DNA of 39,790 nt. Source: Bacillota bacterium (GTDB taxonomy: Bacteria; Bacillota; Clostridia; Christensenellales; UMGS416). Positions 23,941 through 32,425 of the stretch are shown here, in pieces; positions within the stretch are counted from its first letter, which is position 1; every line of letters begins with the position of its first letter. The notes under the pieces are model-generated. The model saw nothing but the letters and a program-made list of their open reading frames with translations. It had not been told where the DNA came from and did no database searches. The DNA lies in NCBI GenBank assembly GCA_023398815.1, contig JAEWRW010000011.1, forward strand, positions 1 through 39,790, read 5' to 3'. The translations under genes and the position numbers were made by a program.

Positions 23941-26124
23941 TCAGGGATGGGTACGCACGACGGATGAGAAGGAACCATAAATCTTCTTGCCCTTTTCGAT
24001 GTGATAGGCACGTACTTTGTAGTAGTAGGTCTTGTTGTCGGTCAGCCCCTTGTTGGTGGCGCTGAGGCCGGTGGTCTCGGCCACCTTCTTGTAGGTGCCG
24101 GTCTTGCTGGTGGCGCGGTAGACCTGATACTTGGTGGCACCGCTGACCTTGGCCCAGGTGACCTTGATGGAGGAACTGGACGCAGCCTTGGCCTTAACAT
24201 CGGTGGGGGCAGCTGGCACCGGCTTGGCTGAGACGACGGCCGAATAAGTGCTGGTTATACTACCGGCCACGGCCTTGATCTTGTAGTAATAGGTTTTGCC
24301 GGTGGTGAGGCCGGTGTTGGTGTACCTCGTCGCAGTGGTCTCGGCAATCTTCTTGTAGGTGCCGGTCTTGCTGGTGGCGCGGTAGACCTTGTATTTGGTT
24401 GCGCCATCGACGGCGGACCAGGTGACCTTGACCTTGGTGTAGCCGCCGGAAGCAGCTTTGATGCCTTGGGGTACGGCGTGGCTGCCCATCTTCCAGCCGG
24501 CGTACACCTTGATGTTCCCGGTGATCTTGGCCGTGGCGAAGTCCCACTTGGTCTCGCAGCTGGATTCCTTGTACCAGCCGGTGAAGGCATACCCCGCGCG
24601 GGTGGGGGCGGTGGGGGACTTGATGTGGCCACTGGTGATCGTGGCGTGAATTTTGCTGACCGATGCGCCGTCGCGGGTGTCGATGGTTACATCGCAGAAG
24701 GGGGAGGTGGGGTATTCGTCGTAGGAGCTCCAGCTTTTGGATACATGGTAGTAGATGCGGAAGTCATCTTTTGTATCATCGAACCAATCCGTTGGGTCTT
24801 CATAGCAAAGGGGGACTCCCCCATAGAAGTAAGCTGCACTCAGCCCCGTACAACCCTTAAAAGCACATTCCCCCAACTCTTTCAACCCTGCTGGAACAAC
24901 GACACTCTTCAGGCTTTTGCACCCCAGGAAGGCGCCATACTCGATGGACGACACCGTGCCAGGGATACTGATGCTGGTGAGACGCTCGCAATTCGAGAAG
25001 GCGCTGTCCCGTATGGCTGTTACGCCGGAAGGTAGGACGATGCGTTCGAGGGCGGTGCATCCTTCGAACAGCCCATAAGGGAGAGTCTTGGCGCCAGTGG
25101 GCAGCGCAATGCTCTTCAGCGCGCTGCAACCGGCGAAGGCACTAAAACCATATTCATTGACGCCGGTCGGCAGCGGAACCGAGGTGAGACGTCCACAATT
25201 GGTAAACGCGTAGTCGTCAATGACGGTAAGGGTGGAGGGCAGGCTTGATAGGCTTGGTTTGCCGGTGGGGCAGTACAGTAGCTTGGTTTTCGTCTTGTTG
25301 TACAAAAGACCATCTTGGCTCGAATAGTTCGGGTTGGCGCTTGACACTTCAATGGATGTCAACTTGTCACAGGAATAAAACACCAACTCTTCAATCGAAA
25401 TCACGCTGGTGGGCAGATCAATGCTATTGAGGCCATCACAATCGTTGAAGCACTGATAGGAAATCGACTCCACACCGTTGGGGATGGACACGGAGGTTAG
25501 CCCATCACAGTCTTCGAACGCATTGTGTGCGAGTTTGACAACACCGGCCGGTATTTGGTATGCACCTTGTTTTCCTGGGGGGAGGATGATCAGCTCGGTG
25601 GCATTTTTGTCAAACAAAACTCCGTTGACACTGGAGTATACGGCGTTGGCGCTATCCACTTGAATGTTGGTCAACTGCGTGCATCGGCTGAAGACGTAGT
25701 TCCCTATGTAGTTCACTCCGGCGGGAAAGGGAACCGTTTGCAGAGCCGTACACCCCTGAAAAGCGGCGGTCTCAATGACCTTCAGTGTGTTGGGCAGGTG
25801 AATGGATGTCAGCCCTGTGCAGTTGCGGAAGGCGCCCGTGTCCATGGTGGTGATGCCCACGGGCAGGGTGATACCGGTCAGATCGGCGTTATCCTCAAAC
25901 GCGGATGACCCGATCACTGTTACGCTTTTTCCGCCGATCGTGGCGGGCACTACCACATTGCCGCCAGGGCCGGTATACCCAGTGATGGTCACGGTTGTCC
26001 CGTCGTAGTTGACCTCATACTCGAAGGCCCCAGACGACGCCGCCAGCGTCGCCCCTGACAGCGTCAGGAAGCATAGCAAAAGCACCAGCGCGGGCGCACA
26101 CAGTTTCCAAAACGGACGCTTCAT
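23941..26124 (-). CDS. Secreted BspA-like leucine-rich repeat protein with InlB-type and fibronectin III domains
   Basis: 727 residues from ATG 26124 (GGAGGA six bases upstream; the extension to 26178 has none). A signal peptide covers about 1-27. Residues ~35-420 are BspA/TpLRR (LRR_5) repeats with recurring units such as AFEDCDGLTSVSIP and AFSNCERLTSISIP. A region around 440-470 (WFDDTKDDFRIYYHVSKSW) leads to an InlB/Flg_new-like repeat ending GNIKVYAGW, and two Fn3 modules finish the protein, each with VTW...GATKYKVYRATSKTG and TYYYKI/VRA. There is no LPXTG motif, so release or non-covalent attachment is likely. Such proteins mediate adhesion in gut and oral bacteria. It is a paralogue of the next gene upstream. 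Confidence 0.9.
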   Translation of the reverse strand: MKRPFWKLCAPALVLLLCFLTLSGATLAASSGAFEYEVNYDGTTVTITGYTGPGGNVVVPATIGGKSVTVIGSSAFEDNADLTGITLPVGITTMDTGAFRNCTGLTSIHLPNTLKVIETAAFQGCTALQTVPFPAGVNYIGNYVFSRCTQLTNIQVDSANAVYSSVNGVLFDKNATELIILPPGKQGAYQIPAGVVKLAHNAFEDCDGLTSVSIPNGVESISYQCFNDCDGLNSIDLPTSVISIEELVFYSCDKLTSIEVSSANPNYSSQDGLLYNKTKTKLLYCPTGKPSLSSLPSTLTVIDDYAFTNCGRLTSVPLPTGVNEYGFSAFAGCSALKSIALPTGAKTLPYGLFEGCTALERIVLPSGVTAIRDSAFSNCERLTSISIPGTVSSIEYGAFLGCKSLKSVVVPAGLKELGECAFKGCTGLSAAYFYGGVPLCYEDPTDWFDDTKDDFRIYYHVSKSWSSYDEYPTSPFCDVTIDTRDGASVSKIHATITSGHIKSPTAPTRAGYAFTGWYKESSCETKWDFATAKITGNIKVYAGWKMGSHAVPQGIKAASGGYTKVKVTWSAVDGATKYKVYRATSKTGTYKKIAETTATRYTNTGLTTGKTYYYKIKAVAGSITSTYSAVVSAKPVPAAPTDVKAKAASSSSIKVTWAKVSGATKYQVYRATSKTGTYKKVAETTGLSATNKGLTDNKTYYYKVRAYHIEKGKKIYGSFSSVVRTHP

Positions 26125-26292
26125 GACAGATCCTCCACTTCGCGTTTTCTGTGAATAATTGAGATGTTGCTCCAACATGATTATTAAAATAATATAATGC
26201 TAAATAAATAAGATGTCAACGAAAGGGCGACGGGGCTGCGCCAGTGGCATAAGAGCCACCGGGCTGGTACGCTGCAGTACCCATCCAATATC

Positions 26293-26320
26293 AACAGCCC
26301 GCTTTATCAAGCGGGCTGTT
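26293..26320. terminator. Hairpin between the two LRR genes
   Basis: Perfect 12-pair AACAGCCCGCTT / AAGCGGGCTGTT with loop TATC. T-rich (TTTTGG) on the plus strand, weak on the minus strand where it follows the stop of the 439-residue protein. It separates the transcripts of the paralogues. Confidence 0.7.
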
Positions 26321-26336
26321 TTGGCTTGTGTCCGGC

Positions 26337-27656
26337 TCAGGGGTTTGCACTGATAGTGTTGCTGTATTTCCCGTAGACCTTCTCGCCATCCTCCAGGTGA
26401 TAGGCACGCACCTTGTAGTAGTAGGTCTTGGTGGTGCTCAGTCCCTCGTTGGTGTATTGCAGGCCAGTGGTGGAGGCGACTCTCTTGTACGTACCGGTTT
26501 TGCTGGTGGAGCGGTAGATCTGGTACCTGGTGGCGCCGCTCACCTTGCCCCAGTTGATGGTGATGTTGCCAGAGCCAACACCTTCGGCCTCCACGTCGCT
26601 TGGCTTGGATGGTACCGCCTTGGCTGAAACGATCGCCGAAGCCTTGCTGGTGGTGCTGCCGCTCACAGCCCTGACCTTGTAGTAATAGGTCTTGCCGGTG
26701 GTGCGGCCTGTGTTGGTGTAGCTGGTGGCAGTCGTCTCCTTCACCTTTTTGTAGGTGCCATACTTGGAAGAGGCGCGGTAGACAATGTACTTGGTGGCGC
26801 CATTTACCTTGCTCCAGCTGAATTGGATGCTTTCATATCCTGCGGATGAAGCCTTGGTGCCAGATGGCAGCACGGTAGACATCTTTTTCCAGCCAGCGTA
26901 GATCTTGATGTCACCGGTGATTGCGGCTGTGGTGAAGTTCCAACGGCTGTTGAGGGAACCATCCCTGTACCAAGCGGCAAGGGCATACCCATTGCGAGTT
27001 GGCGAAGCTGGTGACTGGATACGCTTGCTGGTGATGGGTGCTTTGACTTTGTAAGCAGCGTCGCCGTTGCGCGGCTTTACCGTCACCAGGCAAAACTCCT
27101 GCTTGGGGGATTGCGTATAAGCTTTCCAGCTTGCGGCTTTGCTGATGTGGTAGTACAGACGAACGGAAGAAGCCGAGTCGCCGAACCAACCATCACTTTC
27201 ATCCTCGCCCTGGTCGTCCTCGTCCTCGCCCTGGTCGTCCTCGTCCTCGTCCTGGTCGTCGTCCTCATCCTGATCGTCGTTGTCTTCGCCCTGGTCATCG
27301 TCCTCGTCAACGGCGGGCAGGTTGCCCATGAAATAGACAGAGGTGAGGGCATCGCAACCGGCAAAAGCATCTTGCCCCAGCTTTGTCACGCCCACCGGTA
27401 TGGTTACGTTCGTCACGGTATCGTTCCCTGCGAAGGCACCCGCACTGATGGCGGTGACACTCCTGCCACCAAGCATGGCAGGCACCGTTACCACCCCATC
27501 ACTGCCGGTGTAGCCTGTGACCGTCACCGCGTCACCGGCTATCGCATACGTAAAGGGCCCGGACTGTGCTGCATGGGCCACTGCTGGCATCGCCAGCACT
27601 GCCAGCGCGGCGGCAATGGAAATGACATAGGGTCTCCAACCCAAAGGACTTTTCAT
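26337..27656 (-). CDS. Secreted LRR/Fn3 protein with an acidic low-complexity insert
   Basis: 439 residues from ATG 27656 (GGAGGG seven bases upstream). Signal peptide 1-30. Only about two LRR_5 units remain (GRSVTAISAGAFAGND, then LGQDAFAGCDALTSVYF). Residues 117-155 are almost only D, E and Q, and then DGWFGDSASSVRLYYHISKAASW aligns with the DWFDDTKDDFRIYYHVSKSW segment of the 727-residue paralogue, so the acidic tract sits at a defined junction. An InlB-like repeat (YALAAWYRDG, ending GDIKIYAGW) and two Fn3 modules follow. The acidic tract may bind calcium or be a spacer; this is inference. Probably a short adhesin derived from or parallel to its neighbour. Confidence 0.88.
   Translation of the reverse strand: MKSPLGWRPYVISIAAALAVLAMPAVAHAAQSGPFTYAIAGDAVTVTGYTGSDGVVTVPAMLGGRSVTAISAGAFAGNDTVTNVTIPVGVTKLGQDAFAGCDALTSVYFMGNLPAVDEDDDQGEDNDDQDEDDDQDEDEDDQGEDEDDQGEDESDGWFGDSASSVRLYYHISKAASWKAYTQSPKQEFCLVTVKPRNGDAAYKVKAPITSKRIQSPASPTRNGYALAAWYRDGSLNSRWNFTTAAITGDIKIYAGWKKMSTVLPSGTKASSAGYESIQFSWSKVNGATKYIVYRASSKYGTYKKVKETTATSYTNTGRTTGKTYYYKVRAVSGSTTSKASAIVSAKAVPSKPSDVEAEGVGSGNITINWGKVSGATRYQIYRSTSKTGTYKRVASTTGLQYTNEGLSTTKTYYYKVRAYHLEDGEKVYGKYSNTISANP
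27192..27308 (-). repeat. Tandem GAC/GAG-rich codon repeat (acidic tract)
   Basis: An imperfect tandem repeat, unit roughly GACGAGGACGACCAGG with 15-21 base variants, encodes blocks such as DDQDEDDDQGED within the 439-residue LRR/Fn3 protein. The reverse frame would give a run of L and V. Length variation by slippage is expected at such a tract. Confidence 0.8.
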
Positions 27657-27757
27657 GGTAAGCCCTCCATCCAAACGTAGACTATAGACTTCCAGAGTAC
27701 ATTCCCTGTAAAGAAAGCTGCTAAACATTTCCGGGACAATTTCTTGAGAATGGAATA

Positions 27758-27790
27758 GAAAAACCACCCGGCTGGTAAGTCCGGGTGGTT
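27758..27790 (-). terminator. Terminator of the rplM-rpsI operon
   Basis: On the minus strand AACCACCCGG / CCGGGTGGTT with a nine-base loop, followed by TTTTC. It lies about 20 bases after the rpsI stop. Confidence 0.85.
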
Positions 27791-27810
27791 CGCTTTGATG
27801 GGTTGCGCGA

Positions 27811-28206
27811 CTAGCGCTTGCTGAACTGGGGCGCGCGACGGGCGGCCTTCAAGCCGTACTTCTTGCGCTCCTTCATGCGGGAGTCGCGGGTCAGGAAGCC
27901 CGCCTTCTTCACCGCCGGGCGCAGCTCGCCATCGACGGCCAGCAGGGCGCGGGCGATGCCGTGGCGGATGGCGCCAGCCTGGCCAGCCAAGCCGCCGCCC
28001 TCGACATTCACCAGAACGTCAAAGCGGCTGACGGTTTCGGTCAGCACCAGCGGCTGACGGACGATGAGCTTGAGCGTCTCCAGCCCAAAATACTCGTCGA
28101 TGTCGCGTTCGTTAATGACGATCTTGCCGCTGCCGGGAGTCAGGCGCACCCGGGCGACGGAAGTCTTGCGACGGCCAGTTCCTCTGTACTGCAATGCTTC
28201 AGCCAT
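27811..28206 (-). CDS. rpsI: 30S ribosomal protein S9
   Basis: 131 residues with the S9 hallmarks: YRGTGRRKTSVARVRL near the N-terminus, GGGLAGQAGAIRHGIARAL near residue 70, LTRDSRMKERKKYGLKAARR near 105, and the conserved C-terminal SKR that contacts P-site tRNA. GGAGGTAGGAG precedes the ATG. It follows rplM after 8 bases, the usual bacterial pairing. Confidence 0.98.
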   Translation of the reverse strand: MAEALQYRGTGRRKTSVARVRLTPGSGKIVINERDIDEYFGLETLKLIVRQPLVLTETVSRFDVLVNVEGGGLAGQAGAIRHGIARALLAVDGELRPAVKKAGFLTRDSRMKERKKYGLKAARRAPQFSKR

Positions 28207-28214
28207 GTTTGCTC

Positions 28215-28652
28215 CTACCTCCCTTTCAGCTCGAGCGCCTCAGGCTGCTGAGCCTGATGGTTGTGCTCGGCACCTTTGAACACGCGCAGGTTCTTCAGGA
28301 GCTTGCGCCCCAGAATGGTGTTGGGCAGCATGCCCTTGACCGCGTGCTGAATGATGAACTCGGGGTTCTTCTCCAGTACGACTTTGAAGGGGCGCTCCTT
28401 CAGCCCGCCGACATAGCCGGTGTGGTGGACATAGACCTTTTTCTCGGCCTTCTTGCCGGTCAGCACAATCTTCTCGCAGTTGATGACGATGACGTTGTCA
28501 CCGCAATCCACGTGAGGGGTGTAGGTGGGCTTGTGCTTGCCGCGCAGAATGTGAGCGACCTGGCTGGCCAGCACGCCCAGCGGCTGACCGGCGGCGTCGA
28601 CCACCACCCATTTCTTGTCGACCGTTTCGGCATTGGCCATAAACGTACCCAT
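28215..28652 (-). CDS. rplM: 50S ribosomal protein L13
   Basis: 145 residues from ATG 28652, six bases after GGAGG. Family features: KKWVVVDAAGQPLGVLASQVAHILRG (split across residues 13-38), VDCGDNVIVINCEKIVLTGKK, YVHHTGYVGG and the C-terminal LPNTILGRKLLKNLRVFKG. An internal ATG four codons in is possible but has no ribosome site of its own. First gene of the rplM-rpsI operon, with a strong promoter and a structured leader. Confidence 0.98.
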   Translation of the reverse strand: MGTFMANAETVDKKWVVVDAAGQPLGVLASQVAHILRGKHKPTYTPHVDCGDNVIVINCEKIVLTGKKAEKKVYVHHTGYVGGLKERPFKVVLEKNPEFIIQHAVKGMLPNTILGRKLLKNLRVFKGAEHNHQAQQPEALELKGR

Positions 28653-28670
28653 GGTTTCCTCCTAATCGTA

Positions 28671-28713
28671 CAGCGTTCCCGGTGCGGCGTGGGGGATCCA
28701 CAAGAGGACGCTG
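28671..28713 (-). promoter_or_regulatory. Structured leader of rplM, candidate L13 leader
   Basis: On the minus strand CAGCGT ... ACGCTG form a closing stem around an inner GTGG-ATCC-CCAC hairpin and a GCACCGGGAA segment, ending about 20 bases before the rplM start. Size, position and the GGGAACGCTG end agree with the L13 leader family known upstream of rplM in Bacillota, which is thought to mediate autoregulation by L13. A covariance-model search would settle it. Confidence 0.5.
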
Positions 28714-28764
28714 CCAGCGCAATTTTCAGCCGGGGCTGAGTTTGGCCGATTTGACGCAGAAAAT

Positions 28765-28793
28765 ATTCTACATGCTTTTGTCAATGCTGTCAA
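28765..28793 (-). promoter_or_regulatory. rplM-rpsI promoter
   Basis: On the minus strand a consensus TTGACA at 28793-28788, exact 17-base spacer, TAGAAT at 28770-28765. The strongest promoter seen in the window. Confidence 0.9.
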
Positions 28794-28865
28794 CAGCGGC
28801 TTTGTGTGGTTTCGCTGCTCTGGCGACCAGTTTGATAGAGTTTTTCGTTTGTCACATTTTTGTCA

Positions 28866-28894
28866 TTGTAAGTTCATTTCCGCAATGATAGAAT
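28866..28894 (+). promoter_or_regulatory. Promoter of the Ig-like repeat protein gene
   Basis: TTGTAA at 28866-28871, 17-base spacer, TAGAAT at 28889-28894, 45 bases before the start codon. Confidence 0.7.
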
Positions 28895-28938
28895 TGTAAT
28901 ATATTACCATCCATATTTTCCGCGTGGAGGTTGAGACC

Positions 28939-30852
28939 ATGAAGAAAACCCTATGGGTCGTCTTGCTATCCGCCCTGCTGCTGTGTATGGTGCCGGCCGT
29001 CGCCCTGGCGGATGGTGTCATCTCCTCCGTCGGGGTGGCGGACGACTCGCTGATTACCGGTGGAGACTACGACCACCAGCTAGAGGTGCACTACACCCTG
29101 TCGGAGACCGTGTCCTCGGTGGATATTTCCATTATTAGCTCCTCCGCTGGCTGGGTAGGTGGTGACAACTACGGGGCGGGGGCCGACATGGCTGCGGCAG
29201 GAAGCCATACATATACTCTGGATGTGTCGGCTCTTGCTGTCGGTTCATACCAGGTCAGGGTCCAGGCGCAGACGATGGGTGGGCAGACCTACTCCGATTC
29301 GGGCACCACCTTCCGGATGTATGCCCCGCTGGATACCCTCAAGCTGCCCTATCACAACGTGGTAAACAACCCATGGAACACCATCAATTTCTCCTTCCGC
29401 TGCCACTACACCAGCGGGACGGCGATCGTCGACCTTGTGTCTTCCGACAATGTTCTGATGAAGGAACTGACCTTCAACGCGGCCAACGGCACCATTTCCG
29501 GTTCGTTTGGCCTGGAGGATTGGTATGGCGAGCCGCTGGCCAACGGCACCTACACCGTGATTGTGTGGGACAACTATGGCAACATGGAGACCCTGAAGGA
29601 CACGGTGACCCTACGAGCGCCGCCAGCAATCTCGGTCAGCGGGTTCAAGGTCAATAAGACCGTGGTCAACCGTGGCGCCAGCGTCAACCTGAGCTACACC
29701 CTCAATACGCAGGCCAAGGCCACGGTGCGCGTGTGCAAGGCAGACGGCACCGCGGTGCGTGGCCTGGCTGTAGGCAAGCTGCAGCAGGGCAATACGGTGC
29801 TGGCCTGGAACACTAGGGACGACAACGGCAGCCAGGTGCCCACCGGCGAGTACACGATCAAGGCCACCTTTACCAATGGCAATGGCACCAAGACACTGAC
29901 GAGCTCCAAGATCACCGTGCTGGCACCCGACCCCAACGCCATGACGGCGTCGGTTTCCGTGTCGCCGGCGTCGGTGACCCGCAACGAGTGGGCCAACGTG
30001 TCCATCAAGCTCAAGAACAGCCACGCGGCCATCGCTTCGCTCAAGGTGGTGGACGCGGACGGCGACACCGTGCGGACGCTGGAGACGGACAAACTGCACA
30101 GCACCACCTCCGCCACGGTAAAGTGGGACCTGAAGAGCGACGCCGGCAAGCTGGTGGCCGCCGGCAAATACAAGGTCGTCTACACCGTGCGGGACGCTGA
30201 CGGCAAGACGGCCACCGCCAAGGCACCGCTGACGGTGAAGAAGGCCAGCAAGCCCGCCATCACCAAGGTCAAACTCTCCAAGAGCTCAGTGTACAACGAC
30301 GGCAGCGTCGTTGTGAGCTACAAAATCTCCACCAAGAGCTATGTGACCATCAGCGTGCTCAACAGCAAGGGCAAGACACTCTATACCGTGACGGTGAACT
30401 CGCTCAAGGACGCGGGAACCTACACCAAGCGAATCTACGCCAGCGGGTTGGAGAAGGGCAAGTACAAGATCAAAATCGCAGCCAAGAACTCCGCCGGCAC
30501 GGTGAGTGAAAAGACCAGCACCCTCACGGTGAAGTACCACAAGCCGGACGTGAATTCCTACGACTATGGGTACTACTATTACACATACAGCGGATGGTAC
30601 CACACGTTCTATGCGGAGTATGACGCCAAGGGCGCGCCGGACCCAAAGATGTACATGAAGGTTTACAAGGGCAGCAGCCTCATCTACAAGGACAGCCTGT
30701 CACTTGTTTACGACCGGGGGTATGTGCTGTTCTACTGGAACGGATATAAGTCCAACGGCATGTATCTGACGCCGGGGACCTATACGGTTAAGTTCACCAT
30801 TACGACCGATGGCGGCAGCGACACACTGACCAAAAAGCAAAGGCTGGACTGA
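28939..30852 (+). CDS. Secreted protein with FlgD/Big-type Ig-like repeats
   Basis: 637 residues from ATG 28939, eight bases after GGAGG. Signal peptide 1-25 (ends VALA). The rest is a string of beta-sandwich repeats of about 95 residues. Several carry the FlgD-Ig pattern: VRGLAVGKLQQGNTVLAWN, then DDNGSQVPTGEYTIKATF, again VRTLETDKLHSTTSATVKWD, then GKLVAAGKYKVVYTV, and at the end LFYWNGYKSNGMYLTPGTYT. A tyrosine-rich linker (YDYGYYYYTYSGWYHTFY) lies near residue 540. No anchor motif or catalytic domain is visible. Probably a surface or matrix protein; Thr/Ser/Lys-rich repeats differ from the adjacent LRR/Fn3 proteins. Own promoter and terminator. Confidence 0.8.
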   Translation: MKKTLWVVLLSALLLCMVPAVALADGVISSVGVADDSLITGGDYDHQLEVHYTLSETVSSVDISIISSSAGWVGGDNYGAGADMAAAGSHTYTLDVSALAVGSYQVRVQAQTMGGQTYSDSGTTFRMYAPLDTLKLPYHNVVNNPWNTINFSFRCHYTSGTAIVDLVSSDNVLMKELTFNAANGTISGSFGLEDWYGEPLANGTYTVIVWDNYGNMETLKDTVTLRAPPAISVSGFKVNKTVVNRGASVNLSYTLNTQAKATVRVCKADGTAVRGLAVGKLQQGNTVLAWNTRDDNGSQVPTGEYTIKATFTNGNGTKTLTSSKITVLAPDPNAMTASVSVSPASVTRNEWANVSIKLKNSHAAIASLKVVDADGDTVRTLETDKLHSTTSATVKWDLKSDAGKLVAAGKYKVVYTVRDADGKTATAKAPLTVKKASKPAITKVKLSKSSVYNDGSVVVSYKISTKSYVTISVLNSKGKTLYTVTVNSLKDAGTYTKRIYASGLEKGKYKIKIAAKNSAGTVSEKTSTLTVKYHKPDVNSYDYGYYYYTYSGWYHTFYAEYDAKGAPDPKMYMKVYKGSSLIYKDSLSLVYDRGYVLFYWNGYKSNGMYLTPGTYTVKFTITTDGGSDTLTKKQRLD

Positions 30853-30867
30853 CAACACACGGGCAGC

Positions 30868-30900
30868 GAGCGCCCATTCGGTGAATGGGCGCTCTTTTTT
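30868..30900 (+). terminator. Terminator of the Ig-like repeat protein gene
   Basis: Perfect 12-pair GAGCGCCCATTC / GAATGGGCGCTC with loop GGT, followed by TTTTTT. Confidence 0.95.
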
Positions 30901-30922
30901 GCGGCGCAATGGCGACGGCGCT

Positions 30923-30951
30923 TTCCAAGAGTGACGCCCATCCTGTATAAT
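30923..30951 (+). promoter_or_regulatory. Promoter of the PocR-AraC regulator gene
   Basis: TATAAT at 30946-30951; TTCCAA at 30923-30928 with 17-base spacing is a weak -35. Confidence 0.6.
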
Positions 30952-30989
30952 ACACATGAATTGTGTGGAATGAAGGAGAAGTGCCGGGG

Positions 30990-32303
30990 ATGGAGCCATT
31001 ACGCATCAACGCCGACCTGCTCCGGATGGAGGACGCGCTGGAGCCGTCCGCCGTTCGCAAGCTCCTCAATACCTACGTCTATGCCACCGGGTTGGGGGCG
31101 CTGTTCCTAGCGGCCGACGGGCGCACGCTCATCGAGCCGGAGCAGTATGGGCAGATCTGCCCATTCTGCAGCGGGGTGCAGGGCTGTGCCGAGGGGCGGG
31201 AGAGGTGCCTAACCAGCATCCACAAGGCTGGGCGGCAGGCCGCCGAGCTGGGGGAGTGCTACATCACCCGCTGCCATGCTGGCCTGGTGGAGCTGTACGC
31301 TCCCATCCTCTACCGCGACATCTACCTGGGGTGCGTGGCCTGCGGGCCGGTGCTGATGTGGGAGCTGGACGAGATGGCGCGCCAGGAGATTCTGCAGCGC
31401 ACAGCGGGGCTGCCCCTGGCCGGGGAGGAACTGCTGCGCCACTGTGAGAGCATCCGTGTCTACTCCGGCAAGTCGGTGCAGGCTTCGGCCGATCTGCTGT
31501 TCACCGCCGTCAATGGCCTGGCCCAGGCCGGCATGGCCGAGCTGCAGCAGCGCCGGGATCGCAACCAACAGCAGTCCCGCATCGCCGAGCTTGTCTTTGC
31601 CAAGAAGCAAGCCGAGGAGACCATCACCGCTCTGGAGGATACGGTCTCGGTCTACCCCCTGCACAAGGAGAAGGAATTGCTGGGCCGGGTGCGGCTGGGC
31701 GACCGGGCCGGCGCGCGGGAGCTGCTCAACGAGATTCTGGGTGAGATCTTCCTGCGCAACGCCGGCAACGACGAGGTCATCAAGGCCCGGGTGCTGGAGC
31801 TGGTGGTCGTGCTCTCCCGCGCGGCGGTGGAGGGCGGTGCCCGGCTGGAGACCATGCTCGGCCTCAACTTCGCCCTGCTGACCGAGGTGCTGGCCATCGG
31901 CAACTTTGACGAGATGTGCCTGAAGCTGCGTCACACGCTGGATAGCATGCTCGATAACGTCTACGATACCCGCAACGTGAAGAACGCCGAAACGCTGAGC
32001 ACCGTATTGAGCTACATCCGCGAGCATTACGCCCAGCCCATCACCCTGGACGAGGTGGCCCGCAATGTCTACCTCAGCTCCTACTACCTCAGCCACTGCT
32101 TCAAAAGTGAACTGGGCATCACCTTCATTGAATACCTGACGCGGGTGCGGATGGAGGAGGCCAAGCGCCTGCTGGGGGATCGCTCCCGCTCCATGCAAAA
32201 CATCGCCGAGGCCGTGGGCTACGATGACGCCAGCTATTTCAGCAAGGTATTTAAGAAAAACGTGGGCACAACGCCCAACAAATACCGCGCGCGGCTGCCG
32301 TGA
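30990..32303 (+). CDS. AraC-family regulator with PocR sensory domain
   Basis: 437 residues from ATG 30990; GGAG lies 11 bases upstream, and GTG 30981 is too close to it. N-terminal PocR domain (about 10-170) with TYVYATGLGALFLAADG, CPFCSGVQGC, then ERCLTSI, and YITRCHAGLVELYAPI followed by LGCVACGPV. The middle (~200-330) has a helical region, and the C-terminal ~100 residues are two AraC HTH motifs (LDEVARNVYLSSYYLSHCFK and QNIAEAVGYDDASYFSKVFKK). PocR domains bind small organic molecules and in Salmonella govern the pdu/cob genes. The corrinoid protein gene follows after a fresh promoter, so control of a C1-methyl or diol pathway is a fair inference. Confidence 0.9.
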   Translation: MEPLRINADLLRMEDALEPSAVRKLLNTYVYATGLGALFLAADGRTLIEPEQYGQICPFCSGVQGCAEGRERCLTSIHKAGRQAAELGECYITRCHAGLVELYAPILYRDIYLGCVACGPVLMWELDEMARQEILQRTAGLPLAGEELLRHCESIRVYSGKSVQASADLLFTAVNGLAQAGMAELQQRRDRNQQQSRIAELVFAKKQAEETITALEDTVSVYPLHKEKELLGRVRLGDRAGARELLNEILGEIFLRNAGNDEVIKARVLELVVVLSRAAVEGGARLETMLGLNFALLTEVLAIGNFDEMCLKLRHTLDSMLDNVYDTRNVKNAETLSTVLSYIREHYAQPITLDEVARNVYLSSYYLSHCFKSELGITFIEYLTRVRMEEAKRLLGDRSRSMQNIAEAVGYDDASYFSKVFKKNVGTTPNKYRARLP

Positions 32304-32362
32304 CGACGCCGGCCAGGTGAGCTCCGGCGCAAATATGTTCAAGTTACCGCAGAATCGGTGCA

Positions 32363-32390
32363 TTGCATTGGCTTGTCTCAATGGTATACT
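32363..32390 (+). promoter_or_regulatory. Promoter of the corrinoid protein gene
   Basis: TATACT at 32385-32390 with an extended TGG before it; TTGCAT at 32363-32368 with 16-base spacing. The 32304-32362 stretch holds a six-pair CGCCGG/CCGGCG hairpin after the regulator stop and nothing else. Confidence 0.6.
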
Positions 32391-32425
32391 ATGACTATAT
32401 GCTGAGAGATGCAGGAGGAACGAAC

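Noticed and set aside
27192..27308. CRISPR-like tandem repeat
   Set aside because: Repeats are codon-phased, imperfect, without spacers, and encode an acidic tract in a real gene; no cas genes are present.
28682..28692. Fourth copy of the structured repeat near rplM (GGTGCGGCGTG)
   Set aside because: Only the first block matches; GAACAAGC and the GCGAAGG end are missing, and the sequence belongs to the rplM leader fold on the other strand.
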